Source of the DNA: Arbacia lixula
Lineage: Eukaryota > Echinodermata > Echinoidea > Arbacioida > Arbaciidae
Assembly (NCBI GenBank): GCA_963669155.1
Contig: OZ022587.1
Location: 23,441,074 to 23,505,073 of the forward strand
Reading direction: 5' to 3'
DNA length: 64,000 bases
The first letter of the stretch is position 1, and every line of letters starts with the position of its first letter. The translations under genes and the position numbers were made by a program. The notes below the pieces were generated by a model. It searched no databases, was not told the origin of the DNA, and saw nothing but the letters and a program-made list of their open reading frames with translations. Below, piece by piece: positions 12,901-22,767 of this stretch.

Positions 12901-15900
12901 TTGGTACATGAAACTCATGAACTGTAAAACAGGAGTTGATTCTGACTGACATCGAAGATCGAAGGTCAATAAACTCTGTAATTTTTCTGAGCATAGAAGA
13001 TTATTAATTTATACCAGATGAAGCTAACAAAGAAGTGTAGGCATATTTATTGATTGTATGGCAGTCAATTTGCTCAAGTTACATCATTATTTTGTCTACC
13101 CTCTAATTATGTAATTCAGAATTCAAAGTTTGGCCAACGGAATTTTTTGAGAGCTATTCACAAAGAAACACAAAGTTTTATATGTAGACTACACAACATC
13201 TATTTTAATATTATTGTGTAATTCAGATTCCAGAGCCTGGCCAAGGGAGTCTACCCCATGCCCAATCTCCTGGAGGAAATCCGAACAGAGAAGGATAACG
13301 AGTACCTCAAGGAGGAGTTGCCATGGTGGAAGAAGTTGCAGGCGAAGGAGAACAAGAGAAGGAGGAAGAGACGGAGAGGGAAGAAAGGAGCGAAGAAGAA
13401 TGAAGAAGCAGAGGAAGACGCTGGAGACAATGAGGATGTAGTGGAGGAGGAAGAAGAAGTGGTCAAAGCAAAGAAGAAGAAGAAACGGACAGTTAAAGAC
13501 GTAGAAGACCACACAGAGGAAGAGGTGGTAGATGAAGAACTAATGCAAAAGAAGAAGAAGAAGATGGGTAAGAAGGCCAAAATTAGTGAGAATGTTGAGA
13601 GTATCGGGCAAGGAACTGACAAAGAGGCCAGTCAGAAGAAAGTGGAAAAGAAGACAAGAGAATCTCTTGAGGAAGTGACCAGTGATGATGCTGAGAAAGC
13701 ACTTTCTACCAAGAAACAGACCAGAAAGGACAATGAGGACGAGACGTCGGGCCTTGAGGACATGGACGTCAGAACAAGGTTACAGTTTGAGGAGGAGGAG
13801 GAGGAAACAGCAGGAACGATTCCTAGTACGGAGATGAAGAAGAAGAAGAAAAAGAAGAAGAGTAAAATGGGCAGTCCAGCCAATGCAGAAATCAACTCTA
13901 CTAGTGGTAGTACAGGTGCCATCAGTGAACGAAATGAAGTTTCTGAAGATGATGGAAAAGGTGAGACTCCAAGCGATAAAGATGACGCTAGCAGTGTCCA
14001 GGAAAAGCCAACAATGACGAGAAAATCAAAGCGGAAGGAGAAAGCTGCAAAGTCTGGCTCTCCGCAGCCTACGGACCAGAGTATTGCCCTGAATGCAGTG
14101 GAGCATCATGGGAAGGGGTCAGAGGTCATAGCCAGCTCACATCAGGATGGTGATGAGCCATTTGCCTCCTTCCAGAAGGGGACCACGCCCCCAGCATTGG
14201 TGAGGAGAGGCAAAGCTAAGAAGGAGTCTGAGCCAGCAACCCTCCCACGGGCCAAGGCTAAGGTGAGGCACTGATTTACTTTCTGTGGCAGGATTTGATT
14301 TCAACAAGAAGCAAATCCTTCCATGAAATTACCATAGAAGCTATCCATAAACAATTTTCAGGTAAAAATTGCATTTTATTGGATTTAAAGGGTACCACCA
14401 GGTAGAAATGTAACTCTCTTATATCAAAGATATATCTCAAATGAAAAATACAAAACATGTTTGTGAGGTTGGCGATCAGAGCTTGGAAACTTGAACAGCG
14501 ATACTGTTGGATGCATTTGTTCAAAAAAAGGGGAGGGGGGGGGGGGTAGGGGGAGGGGGGGGGGGGGATTCTGCAATACAGTGTATGTGTGCCAAAGCAG
14601 CGAATAAAACCACACATGGTGCTTCCAACAATGTTAAAGCATATGGTTACACATGGTGCTATCAACAGTGTTACTACAGGCAAACCCTGTTTTAACGAGG
14701 ATAGGACAGCTATTATAATAACGAGGTCAATTTGCTTTCTTTTTCCTTATTCTTGGGCTGAGAATTTGCCACACTATAGCAGAAATTTTGCTACAAGTGA
14801 TCTCATTATATGAGAAGCAGAATACACAGAGTACTCAAGAAATGTCCTTGTAATAAGCGGGTTCTTGCTATACCTGTGCTCGTTATAACAGGGTTTGCCT
14901 GTTGGAAGCACCATGTGTGGTTTTATTCGCTGCTTGTGGAGCTGAATTCTCATGTAATGGTGACCTTTATCATGACTTCACAGCTCTGCACTACAGCAAT
15001 ATATGGTTCTTGCCATCAAATAAAAGTTGCCTCTAAGTACTGAATCTTTAGTGATTCTGACACTGATTTGTCTTGCACTGTCCACACCTGCTGGAAGGGA
15101 TTTCTACATCAAGAATCAACATCTCTTCTCTGTAATGTTTTTCTTTTTCAGAAGTCGGCCGCCAACCAATTCACCCCACCCATGACACGGAAACGGGTCA
15201 AGATAGCCCTTTCTATGAACCAGGAACAAGGTGGGTCTTAAGGCTATGAAAACAAAGATCAACACTTTAAAGTGTAGCCTGCCCTCCTTTTACAAAAAGA
15301 AGCAAGTGACAAATTGTTCAAAAATAAGTTATTGATGCTCTCATATTGTACAATGCCTTCGTAACGTATACATGTAGGTCAAGTCTGGAAAAGAAATATT
15401 TTCCTCCTGCTGAGGTACTCCATGTAACACAAAGGTGTTGCATTGATGCTGATGCAAATGGACTGCTTATTTACCAGAAAATTCCCTTTTGTCACTTGCT
15501 TCCTTTTTGCAAAGAACGACAGTTAAATTTATTTGAATAAAATAGAATAATCACATAAAAAGATTGGCAACATTTTGATAAAAAGCAGACATATTTCATG
15601 TATTACAAGTTATCAGTATGTAATCAGTGACTTGCTGTGTAATCTTGCTGTGCAAAGTCAGCATAGCTAGCTGATGCTGTGGGCATGGTTACGTGTGTGC
15701 ATTGCAAAGAAGATCAGTAATATGCTTTATACACTGGCAAAAATATCCTTAGCCCCGTACTTAAGGTGGGGCTAAGGCCCCCCCTTAGCCCCACCTATAG
15801 TATGGGGCTAAGCTTGGACCACTTTCTGTTTACATTGGTTTTTACCAAAGTGGGCTAGCCCCACCAATAGTCCGGGATTATTTGGCCCTGCAAAAAAGCA

Positions 15901-17358
15901 GGGCTAACCCCGCAATTGCAGGGTCAAGCCAAATAGCCCGGAGCTAAGAGCACCAGTTTAAACAGAAACGAAAAATAGTACGGGGCTAAGGTAATGCGGT
16001 GCTCAGCACGCAAGGCTGAGATGCCGAGGAAGTCCAGGGCTAATGATTTCGAGTGGGAACATCATGGATTTCCTTAGTCGGGCTTAAGAAATAGTACAGG
16101 GCTAAGAATTCCCAGTGTAAAAAGCTTCAAAAAATAGTCCAGGGCTAAGGATAGTACGGGGCTAAGGAAACCCAATTTAATAAGGGTATAACAGTGAATT
16201 CTGCTTCAGTAACTATCTGTCTAGAGAATCCACATGTCTGTGAAGACCACATTTGTAATTTCTTTCAAAAACTGTTCTTATTGAAACCTGTCTTCGAGTA
16301 AGCTGTACTTACAGACCACCAGTTTATGAAGACTACATTGTATTACAGAATATAAATATAATCAGTGATGGGGGCTAGAAATTACTATTTTCAAATAGGT
16401 ATCACAGAATGAATTTCTTTAACCTGTTTATTTACTGAGCCTGCATATATTCGGCCTGGTTTTTCTCCACTCAGATACTAAGCAGAGTGACTCTCACATA
16501 ATCTGCTGTAAGGACAATAGACATAAGGCTGTGAGTAAACTTCCAAATCCTTAAGAGGCGCAGAAAAAGTGAAAAACTATTGATGTTAACATTTGAAACG
16601 TAGCGGCTGTAGTCTACTTTCACAATCATATTGTCATTGCACAATGCGCATCGCACCGTGGGCATTGCTCTCATTGAACGCATGCACTGTGATGCGGAAC
16701 ATAGCGCACAAGGGTCGTCGGACTCTAGGCTACAAGGACTGGGAGGTTGTGGACGACTCGCCCTAAAGCTCATCGAGATATAGCGAGTTCTAGAACTGCT
16801 TAAATTCAGTTTGTAGTTCTATTATTGGGAAGGAAACTGTAACACAGTATTTTCTTCCATTTTCCATGATATTTTCAAAATGTGACCTGCAAAAGGAACA
16901 ACCTGTCTTAAACCACGTGTGGAATATTAGAGCAGTATCTACTGTTTCACAGACCAAATGAAATAATGATGAATAACTATGATATTTCTGTCATGGGGTA
17001 TGATGCCAAGCATTGGCATTGTTGTTCATCTTGTGACATCAGACATTGGTCAGGTTTCTTGACGAACTGCCCTAAATTCGATAACACTTGCCACACTGAA
17101 ACTACCCCCCTTTGACCTAGCTTGCCATAGCATCATCTTATGTTAACCCTTTGCTTGTTTCCTGCAGCTGCGACCGACTACAAGCACCGAGTCAAGCTGA
17201 GTCCTGGGGTGCCGTTTGATGGGTCCAAGAAACCAGCCTTCTCTGTCCTCAAACAGACACCCCCGCGGATGGAAGCCATTGGGGCAAAGGTCAAAGGGTC
17301 AGCCAAGAAGTCAGGGAAGGTCGTGAAGAGGAGGTCAAAGGCGGCAGATTTCTTCTGA
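4921..17358 (+). CDS. RRP1: RRP1 / Nop52-family ribosomal RNA processing protein (11 exons, 5' incomplete)
   Basis: Exons by splice sites and phase: 4921-5058, 6843-6928, 8493-8554, 9019-9151, 9617-9681, 10581-10732, 11773-11903, 12652-12749, 13227-14262, 15152-15230, 17168-17358. All junctions are GT-AG and in phase, giving about 722 residues to the TGA; about 50 N-terminal residues are missing. The family acts in the nucleolus in 27S pre-rRNA cleavage and 60S subunit maturation. Signature segments are [18 protein letters not shown], then [16 protein letters not shown] (exons 1-2), then [10 protein letters not shown] and [14 protein letters not shown]. Acidic Glu/Asp runs occur in exons 6-7. 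The [15 protein letters not shown] segment (exon 8) matches the second conserved block. Exon 9 is a long Lys/Glu-rich low-complexity tail. The C-terminus has [10 protein letters not shown] and ends in ADFF, like vertebrate RRP1B. Likely housekeeping and functional. Confidence 0.93.
5045..6335 (+). repeat. 53-bp minisatellite that includes the RRP1 exon 4921-5058 splice donor
   Basis: About 25 head-to-tail copies of a unit near 53 bp, some shortened to about 49 bp. Each has the core ACCAGAACAAGGTGAGACC followed by an ATCTAGACTAGGCCTTCA-type segment. The first core is the real end of the upstream RRP1 exon (CAACCAGAACAAG, then GTGAGA), so nearly every unit carries a copy of the exon tail and 5' splice site. 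One unit has GGTAAGACC (about 5996) and one has lost the donor consensus (GGTGATAGA, about 5797). A diverged extra copy lies at about 6408-6440. The reading frame across a unit meets TAG, so the array is not coding. Confidence 0.95.
6937..6981 (+). repeat. (ACT)n trinucleotide microsatellite
   Basis: About 15 uninterrupted CTA/ACT units sit 9 bases inside the intron after the RRP1 exon that ends at 6928. The tract follows the splice donor closely, so length change could affect spacing but not coding sequence. Confidence 0.95.
8590..8800 (+). repeat. intronic cluster of AGGTCA-like motifs
   Basis: AAGGTCAAAGGTTAAAGG (8607 on), AAGGTCAAAT, then AGGTTAAATGTCAAAGG and AGGTCAAGGTCAAAT near 8750-8796. 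A further cluster with AGGTCAAATAGGTCAAAGG is at about 10898-10940 in a later RRP1 intron. Such direct repeats resemble nuclear-receptor half sites, but in marine invertebrate introns they are usually part of old repeats. Function is not claimed. Confidence 0.4.
9145..9524. mobile_element. foldback insertion flanked by a 26-bp duplication of an exon-intron junction
   Basis: The segment 9145-9170 (AGAGGAAGTAAGTGCT plus 10 more bases) recurs at 9499-9524 with one C/T difference. It spans the end of RRP1 exon 9019-9151 and its splice donor. Between the copies lies 328 bp containing an inverted repeat (about 9178-9245 against 9270-9342; marks TTTCATGAGGTGAAAGATGAA and its complement), followed by about 155 bp of other sequence. 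The second donor cannot extend the exon usefully because the frame after the first donor meets TAG within a few codons. Confidence 0.8.
11229..11286 (+). repeat. (TG)n microsatellite
   Basis: Imperfect TG repeat broken by TTT triplets, in the RRP1 intron between exons 10581-10732 and 11773-11903. Confidence 0.9.
12290..12440 (+). repeat. fragment of interspersed repeat shared with 13020-13100 and 51560-51670
   Basis: The stretch with ACATATTTAATGACTGCATGGCAGCTGAATTGCTC matches, with changes, the 13045 region (GGCATATTTATTGATTGTATGGCAG) and the 51610 region (GGCATATTTATTGACTGTGTGGCAG). Three copies within one window indicate a common dispersed repeat. Confidence 0.6.
12779..13105 (+). repeat. 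interspersed repeat with GGAGGCATTATG core
   Basis: Starts with a small hairpin (GCCTCCGCCACGAAGTGGCTGGAGGC) followed by ATTATGTTTTTCGGTTG and a CCATCCGTC-rich tract. A related core (GTGGCTGGAGCATTATGTTTTGGG) occurs at about 51231. I recognise this repeat style from sea urchin sequence. It lies entirely in the RRP1 intron before exon 13227-14262. Confidence 0.6.
14521..14569 (+). repeat. poly(G) tracts
   Basis: Three to four G runs of 5-15 bases separated by A or TA, in the RRP1 intron after exon 13227-14262. The arrangement could form a G-quadruplex in the sense transcript. Confidence 0.9.
14596..14934. mobile_element. nested inverted-repeat element with Tigger/pogo-like inner ends
   Basis: A perfect 35-bp inverted pair lies at 14596-14630 and 14900-14934 (marks ACACATGGTGCTTCC and its complement). 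Immediately inside the right arm, and at 14677 on the left, are ends of the form CAGGCAAACCCTGTT with a nearby TAACGAGG or CGTTATAAC. These are reminiscent of Tigger/pogo-family termini. ACACATGGTGCT also occurs a second time directly at about 14650. Related interior sequence occurs in inverse orientation at 18400-18560, and a single similar end at about 19019-19041. No transposase remains. Confidence 0.6.
15736..16185. mobile_element. short TIR element built from a repeated TAGTACGGGGCTAAGG motif
   Basis: Terminal inverted parts TCCTTAGCCCCGTACT (about 15746) and AGTACGGGGCTAAGGA (about 16152). Between them the same motif and its complement recur about ten times in varying form (ATAGTCCAGGGCTAAGG, AGCCCCACCTATAGTATGG and others), so the whole element is a set of short repeats in both orientations. 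No coding capacity. It lies in the last RRP1 intron. Confidence 0.7.
16470..16790. repeat. interspersed repeat copy related to 55475-55620
   Basis: The block around 16585-16700 (GTAGTCTACTTTCACAATCA, then TTGAACGCATGCAC) matches, with substitutions, 55480-55600 and, inverted, about 54860-54960. It lies in the last RRP1 intron. No coding potential is recognised. Confidence 0.55.
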
Positions 17359-18150
17359 GCAGCATTTTTCAAGGAATTTAAGAGCGCATTTCAGGGCTTG
17401 CAAAAGCGCTTAGAAGTTCAGCTACACTGATGATATTTTGTTTTAATTTGTTTTAAAATCAAACTTGAACGCGTGTGGAATAGTTCTTATTTCTTATTCC
17501 TATCACATTTGCACCATTATTTTACTGGTTACCAATGATTTCCTGTTAAATGGTACAGATGAAAAATAATTATTTTCACTGTTTTCAAAATCAAATTTGT
17601 TTCCAAACATTTTACTTTCGTACTGCATGTATTACCGGCTTGGGAAAGCTGTGAAAAGTCTTTATTTTTACACCTCATCACATTTTGACAGTAATATTCC
17701 TTATTGCTAATGAATTATTGTTCCTGAAAAATAGTGTGATCTGTTTTTATAAATCGAGTTGTTTCTAAGCACTTAAATGTTGTGCTTGTGTATTTAGAGT
17801 CTGCTACCTCGCCGACGACCCTGCAGGATACTTGAACTCTTTAGGTGCCATTGAATGCATTGTTTTTGCTCAAGTACTACACAGATACCCCATAGAGCAG
17901 CAGTTGATGTAGCACAGAGAGGGTGAATCTTGTAGCTGATACATGAGAGATTGCTAAGCCACTGGCCCCTACATAGTGAAAGAGACAAAACCACTCCAGC
18001 CAACTCCAAAGGCTCAAAATCACAACAGAGTTTTAGACCATGGTTCTAGCAGAGTTCACGGTGTGTATAAATCAGATGAGTGCACTTAAAAAAAGACCTA
18101 CAAAGAATGCGGGTATCTGGTGTCAGATGCCCAAATCCTGGCTTGCATTG
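17359..18150 (+). other. probable RRP1 3' untranslated and downstream region
   Basis: AT-rich, no coding potential. I could not find a clear AATAAA signal close to the RRP1 stop, so the transcript end is undetermined. Confidence 0.5.
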
Positions 18151-18156
18151 TAATCT

Positions 18157-18902
18157 TTTAATGGTTTTGCAAGCATATTAAAGTGAATGGAAAAGCTAAA
18201 ACTTCACTAAAATATCGAACAGCACAGTTGAAAATGTAAATAAATTACACTTCCAACGTCCCCGTTTAATGACAAATGAAGCAGCGGGGAGGCTCAGTTG
18301 TCTATAAAGTTGTCAAATCTAATCTACCAATTTAGTATGTAAAAGAATCTCCTCAAAATGATATTTTATTTGTTCAGGTAAGAACCTACTTTTTCCGAGG
18401 AAATTTCTTGGGTCCCGATTTTTCTTCCTTAGACCTCTGTGTATTCTGCTTCTCATATAACAAGATCGGCTATAGCGAAATTTCTTCTATAGCGAGGCAA
18501 ATTCCCAGCCCAAGAATAAAGAAAAACAAAGGAAATTGACCCCGTTATTTCGAGCACTCCCTTCAACCACGCTGCCCAGCGAGGGAATTTTTTTTTTCAT
18601 ACCGTCAAACACCTCCCCTTGCGCCCACACATGCAAGATCAAGTCCACATTATGTCATGTGCGTGCGGGACTGCATGCTCCAACATACCGCCAACATGGC
18701 TGTGCACGCACACATGTGACACTTTGTATGATCGTGCGTTCATGCCAGCAGGCAGGGGTAACTGAGCCTCCCTGCTGCTCCATTTGTCGGTGAACAGAGA
18801 CGTTGGAAGTGTCGTTTATTTTCATTTTCACTGGTGCTGTTCGATATTTTATTGACTTCTCAGCTAGTTATTCAGTTTAATATGCTTGCAAAACCATTAA
18901 AA
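18157..18902. mobile_element. TIR element of about 746 bp with long inverted ends and an internal MITE
   Basis: The left end TTTAATGGTTTTGCAAGC (18157 on) is mirrored by GCTTGCAAAACCATTAAA at 18885-18902. Similarity continues inward for roughly 140 bp, including GCAGCGGGGAGGCTCAGTT near 18280 and its counterpart near 18757. The interior at 18399-18560 resembles, in inverse orientation, the element at 14700-14880. No open frame fits a transposase, so the element is non-autonomous. Confidence 0.75.
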
Positions 18903-19049
18903 TATGTTATTTGATGGTACATGTAGTCCCATATGCATACATTTCTGTATGTTTTGATCATGTGCTGGTATAGCGAGCTTTCGGTTATATCGAGGAAAAC
19001 ATGTGGGTCCCGACATCTTCGTTATAATGGGGTTTGCCTGTACAATGAA

Positions 19050-20265
19050 TATTTGATATCTTAACAGTCCTTTATTCTTAATCATAGAAAAGAAAGGAAA
19101 TAGGCTTTGGAGCAAGGCCATCCATGATATTGGAAGTAGTCATTTCTTTTCCTAAATAGAATTCATAATTTGTCAGCATATTGCTATACATTAGGTATTT
19201 CAATTTCATTCGAATATTAGTTGCATCTGTGAGCAGAATTTTATGAGATATAAAGCATAATGGTGCAGAATGATTTTGTTGCTAAAGTCACTTTATTTTT
19301 AATTTAACAGCTTTTGAAATGGCATATTTATGTAATTTACAACATACCACATGTGTGGAGTGGAATACATGTATATGAATTAAAGAGCTACTCCCCCTCC
19401 CCCTGATGATTATTAAAAGCTGATGAAACTTCAACATCAACACATGATCTGATGTATGGTTTTGTTACTACGCAGACTAGCTGCTATATGTTTGTTCAGG
19501 TTCCCCAACGCAGCAAGCAAGTAAGGCTCTAGTCTAGTCTACCAGACATATGTTCTATGCATGCAAACTAGGATTGGTGTACATGTACTATGTGTATCAG
19601 TAGAGAGTGACAAAAACAAACTGATAAACGAATTGCGAGAGACCAAGAAAGAGAGTAAATGATAAGCATGAACAAGGAAAATGAAAACCAAGGTAGAGAG
19701 ATTCCAATGAGACAACAGAGAGAAAGAATGGGGGAAAAGGAAGGAGATTTAGTGGAAAAGGAGTGAAGGGAAGAGAGCGGTAAAGAGAGATGGTGTTCAG
19801 AGAGATTCAAATGAGAGAACAGAAAGAAAGAATGGGGCAAAAGGAAGGAGACTTAGAAAGGGAGTGAAGGGAAGAGAGCGGTAAAGAGAGATTGTGTTTC
19901 AGATGTATATGGAAAGCAGAAAGTTACACTATTTGAATGAAAACAGAAAATATCGAAAGTTATAAATATCTACAGAACAGACGGTTAAAGGTGTGTCGCA
20001 TCGCCCTAAAGATGATCAAAAGCTATTCATCTTTGACAAAAGGAAACAAGTTAAACAAATCACTTGAATTTGAAGTTCTCGATATTGTTGGGTATTCTAC
20101 AAACATGCATTGTAAGGAAAGACAAGGAAAAACAACATATGCGTCCCGTTACATCGAGAAAGAAAAAATCGAGGGCGAGCTGGTCGGAAGCAATCTCAAG
20201 AGATTGAAAACGCATGACCCGCAGTTGATACGTATCACAATTGACCAATCAGGAGCCTATGTTAA
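19050..20265. other. gene-less stretch with purine-rich repeats
   Basis: At 19640-19900 the plus strand is rich in GAGAGA and GGAAAGGAG, with a duplicated block of about 90 bp (GAATGGGGGAAAAGGAAGGAG near 19727 and GAATGGGGCAAAAGGAAGGAG near 19829). A 116-residue open frame at 19937-20287 shows no recognisable domain and no splice partner. Confidence 0.5.
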
Positions 20266-20267
20266 TG

Positions 20268-20345
20268 ATACATATAAACTCTGTTAACAATACGTATGAA
20301 CTCTGTTAACAATACGTATGAACTCTGTTGATACGTATAATTTCT
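20268..20345 (+). repeat. short tandem repeat, about 26-bp unit
   Basis: AACTCTGTTAACAATACGTATG occurs twice in tandem, flanked by partial copies (ATATAAACTCTGTTAAC before, AACTCTGTTGATACGTATAA after). Confidence 0.8.
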
Positions 20346-20589
20346 ACTATACAAATCTCACAGCTTGGTATACACTGTATTTGTAGATTGTATCCCTTCT
20401 ATATATTCACGAGTAATCTAGGAACGTGATTGGTCAATCGTTGCTCGCAGAATACAAACTAATTTCACTGGAAACTAAATCTCTGCCTCGGCTCCGATTA
20501 TCTTTTGCTATTTTTTTTTCCTGGGGAGCACTGCGTATGCTCCATTTACTAAAACAAATGTACCAAGCTGTGAGAGTGTATAGGAAGCA

Positions 20590-22690
20590 AATAACGTCGG
20601 TGAAGGTGATGGGACGAACTGTCTCTTCCAAGGCGAACTGGATGTAGCTATCTTTCCGAAGCTTTAGCTGAGGAAAGATAGTGTAGGCCCTATACATTCA
20701 GATCGCCGTGGAAGTGATAGGTTCGTCTCATTGCCTGAAACCCAAAGTTGATTATTTGCTTTATATTCCACATCTGATACCAACAATCTATACAATAAAT
20801 GACAATTTAACGTACAAAAGCGTTCGGGTCGGTGCGGCTACATGATCGTACTTTTTGGTTTCATATTCACGCGACGCTCCGAAACCCGGAAGCAAAATTG
20901 ATTTTGTGCACGTTGCGATATAGACTCTACAAATTCCAACGAACACTATGCCATAGTGACGCTAATTCGTAAGATTTTGACGGAAAAGCAAGAAGTAATC
21001 GAAATTCGCTTACCTGTGCGGTATCGCTGAGAAAATAGATCCTCCGAGAATACATTTCATAATTCATATAAAATATAGGAAAGTGAAATTCTAGGTCAAT
21101 TTTGGTACAAGGTGATATAGAATTGCACACTTATTTTGGTGGAATACCGTGTGGGGAAATGGAAGGCTTGCATTGCTTGTACGTACACGTGTGTACATAC
21201 GTACACACGCCTTTGTGCACGTTGCGATATAGACTCTACAAATTCCAACGAACACTATACCATAGTGACGCTAATTCGTAAGATTTTGTCGGGAAAGCAA
21301 GAAGTAATCGAAAATCCCTTACCTGAGCGGTATTGGTGAGAACATAGATCCTCCGAGAATGCCCTTCATAATTCATATAAAATACAGGAAAGTGAAATTC
21401 TAGGTCAATTTTGGTACGAGGTGGTAGAGAATTGCACACTTGCTTTGGTGAAATACTGTACTGTGTGGGGGAAATGAAAGGCTTGCACTGCTTGTGTACG
21501 CCCGGCGCAGCGCGCTATAACCAAAAATTTGTAAATTTGTAAATTTGTAAGTTCATCTTTCCTCAGCTGCGCTTCGGAAAGATAGCTACATCCAGATCGC
21601 CTCGGAAGTGATAGTAAGCAAATAATCAACGTCGGTGAAGGTAATGGGACGAAATATCACTTCCGAGGCAATCTGGATGTAGCTATCTTTCCGAAGCTTT
21701 TAGCTGAGGAAAGATAGCGTATACATTCAGATCGCCGAGGAAGTGATAGTTCGTCTCATTGCCTGAAACCAAGAGTTGATTATTTGCTTTATATTCCACA
21801 TCTGATACCAACAATCTATAAAATAAATGACAATTTAACGTACAAAAGCATTCGTGTCGGTGCGGCTACATATTCACGCGACGCTCCGAAACCCGGAAGC
21901 AAATTGACTTTGTGAACGTTGCTACAGTATATAGACTCTACAAATTCCAACGAACACTATGACATGGTGATGCAAATTGTTAAGATTTTGACGGAAAAGC
22001 AAGAAGTAATCGAAATTCTCTTACCTGTGCGGTATCGGTGAGAACATAGGTCCTCCGAGAATACTCTTTAATTGTAATAAATTACAGGCAAGTGAAATTC
22101 TAGGTCAATTTTGGTACGAGGTGGTAGAGAATTGCACACTTGCTTTGGTGAAGTACTGTGTGGGGGAAATGGAAGGCCTGCATTGCTTTGTACGTACGCG
22201 CGCGGCGCAGCGCGCTATAACCAAAAATTCTAATTTCCGCGCGCGCACCGCGGTGTCGTTTCGCGCGTACTCAAAATATTTATCACGCGTTTGGACTGTG
22301 AGGAGTGAAGAGATCAGCGAAACCAAAAAGTACTATCACCTAGAGTGTAACGAACTTTCCTTCTCAAAAAAGTACTATCACCTACAGTGTAACACTTTTC
22401 TGCTCAGGTGATCAGATGGGAAAAACTACGCTTCATCACGTGATCAACTCTTGACCAATCATATAGCAACATTCTTAGTATGTGGAGTATAATTCGTCTC
22501 ATCACCCTCACCAACGCTTATTTGCTTACTACCACCCAGAGTGTAACGAAGTTTCCTTCTCAAAAAAGTACTATCACCTAGAGTGTAACGAACTTTTCTT
22601 CTCAGGTTATCAGATGGGAAAAACTACGCTTTATCACGTGATCAACTCTTGACCAATCATATAGCAACATTCTTAGTATGTGGAATATAA
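20590..22690. repeat. mosaic of local duplications
   Basis: A unit of about 285 bp beginning near TGTGCACGTTGCGATATAGAC occurs three times in the same direction (about 20904-21190, 21211-21500, 21908-22195). A second unit with TTGATTATTTGCTTTATATTCC occurs at about 20710-20900 and 21740-21905. A third with ATGTAGCTATCTTTCCGAAGC occurs at about 20600-20700 and 21630-21740, and inverted at 21545-21615. A fourth (CAGATGGGAAAAACTACGCT, then CACGTGATCAACTCTTG) occurs at about 22410-22480 and 22608-22680. Short open frames on both strands here are products of the duplications. No gene recognised. Confidence 0.85.
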
Positions 22691-22767
22691 TCATGACTAT
22701 TAAGTCGCGGCTTCAAACCTTGTTCAAAGCGATGTGTATCCATGTGCCTGAACATCCTTGCTCAAAC

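Noticed and set aside
13189-13922. Ser/Phe/Leu-rich minus-strand frames opposite the long RRP1 exon
   Set aside because: They mirror the Lys/Glu-rich coding strand (AAG/GAG codons) and have no independent support.
19937-20287. 116-residue plus-strand frame
   Set aside because: No domain, no splice partner and composition typical of AT-rich DNA; chance length is plausible.
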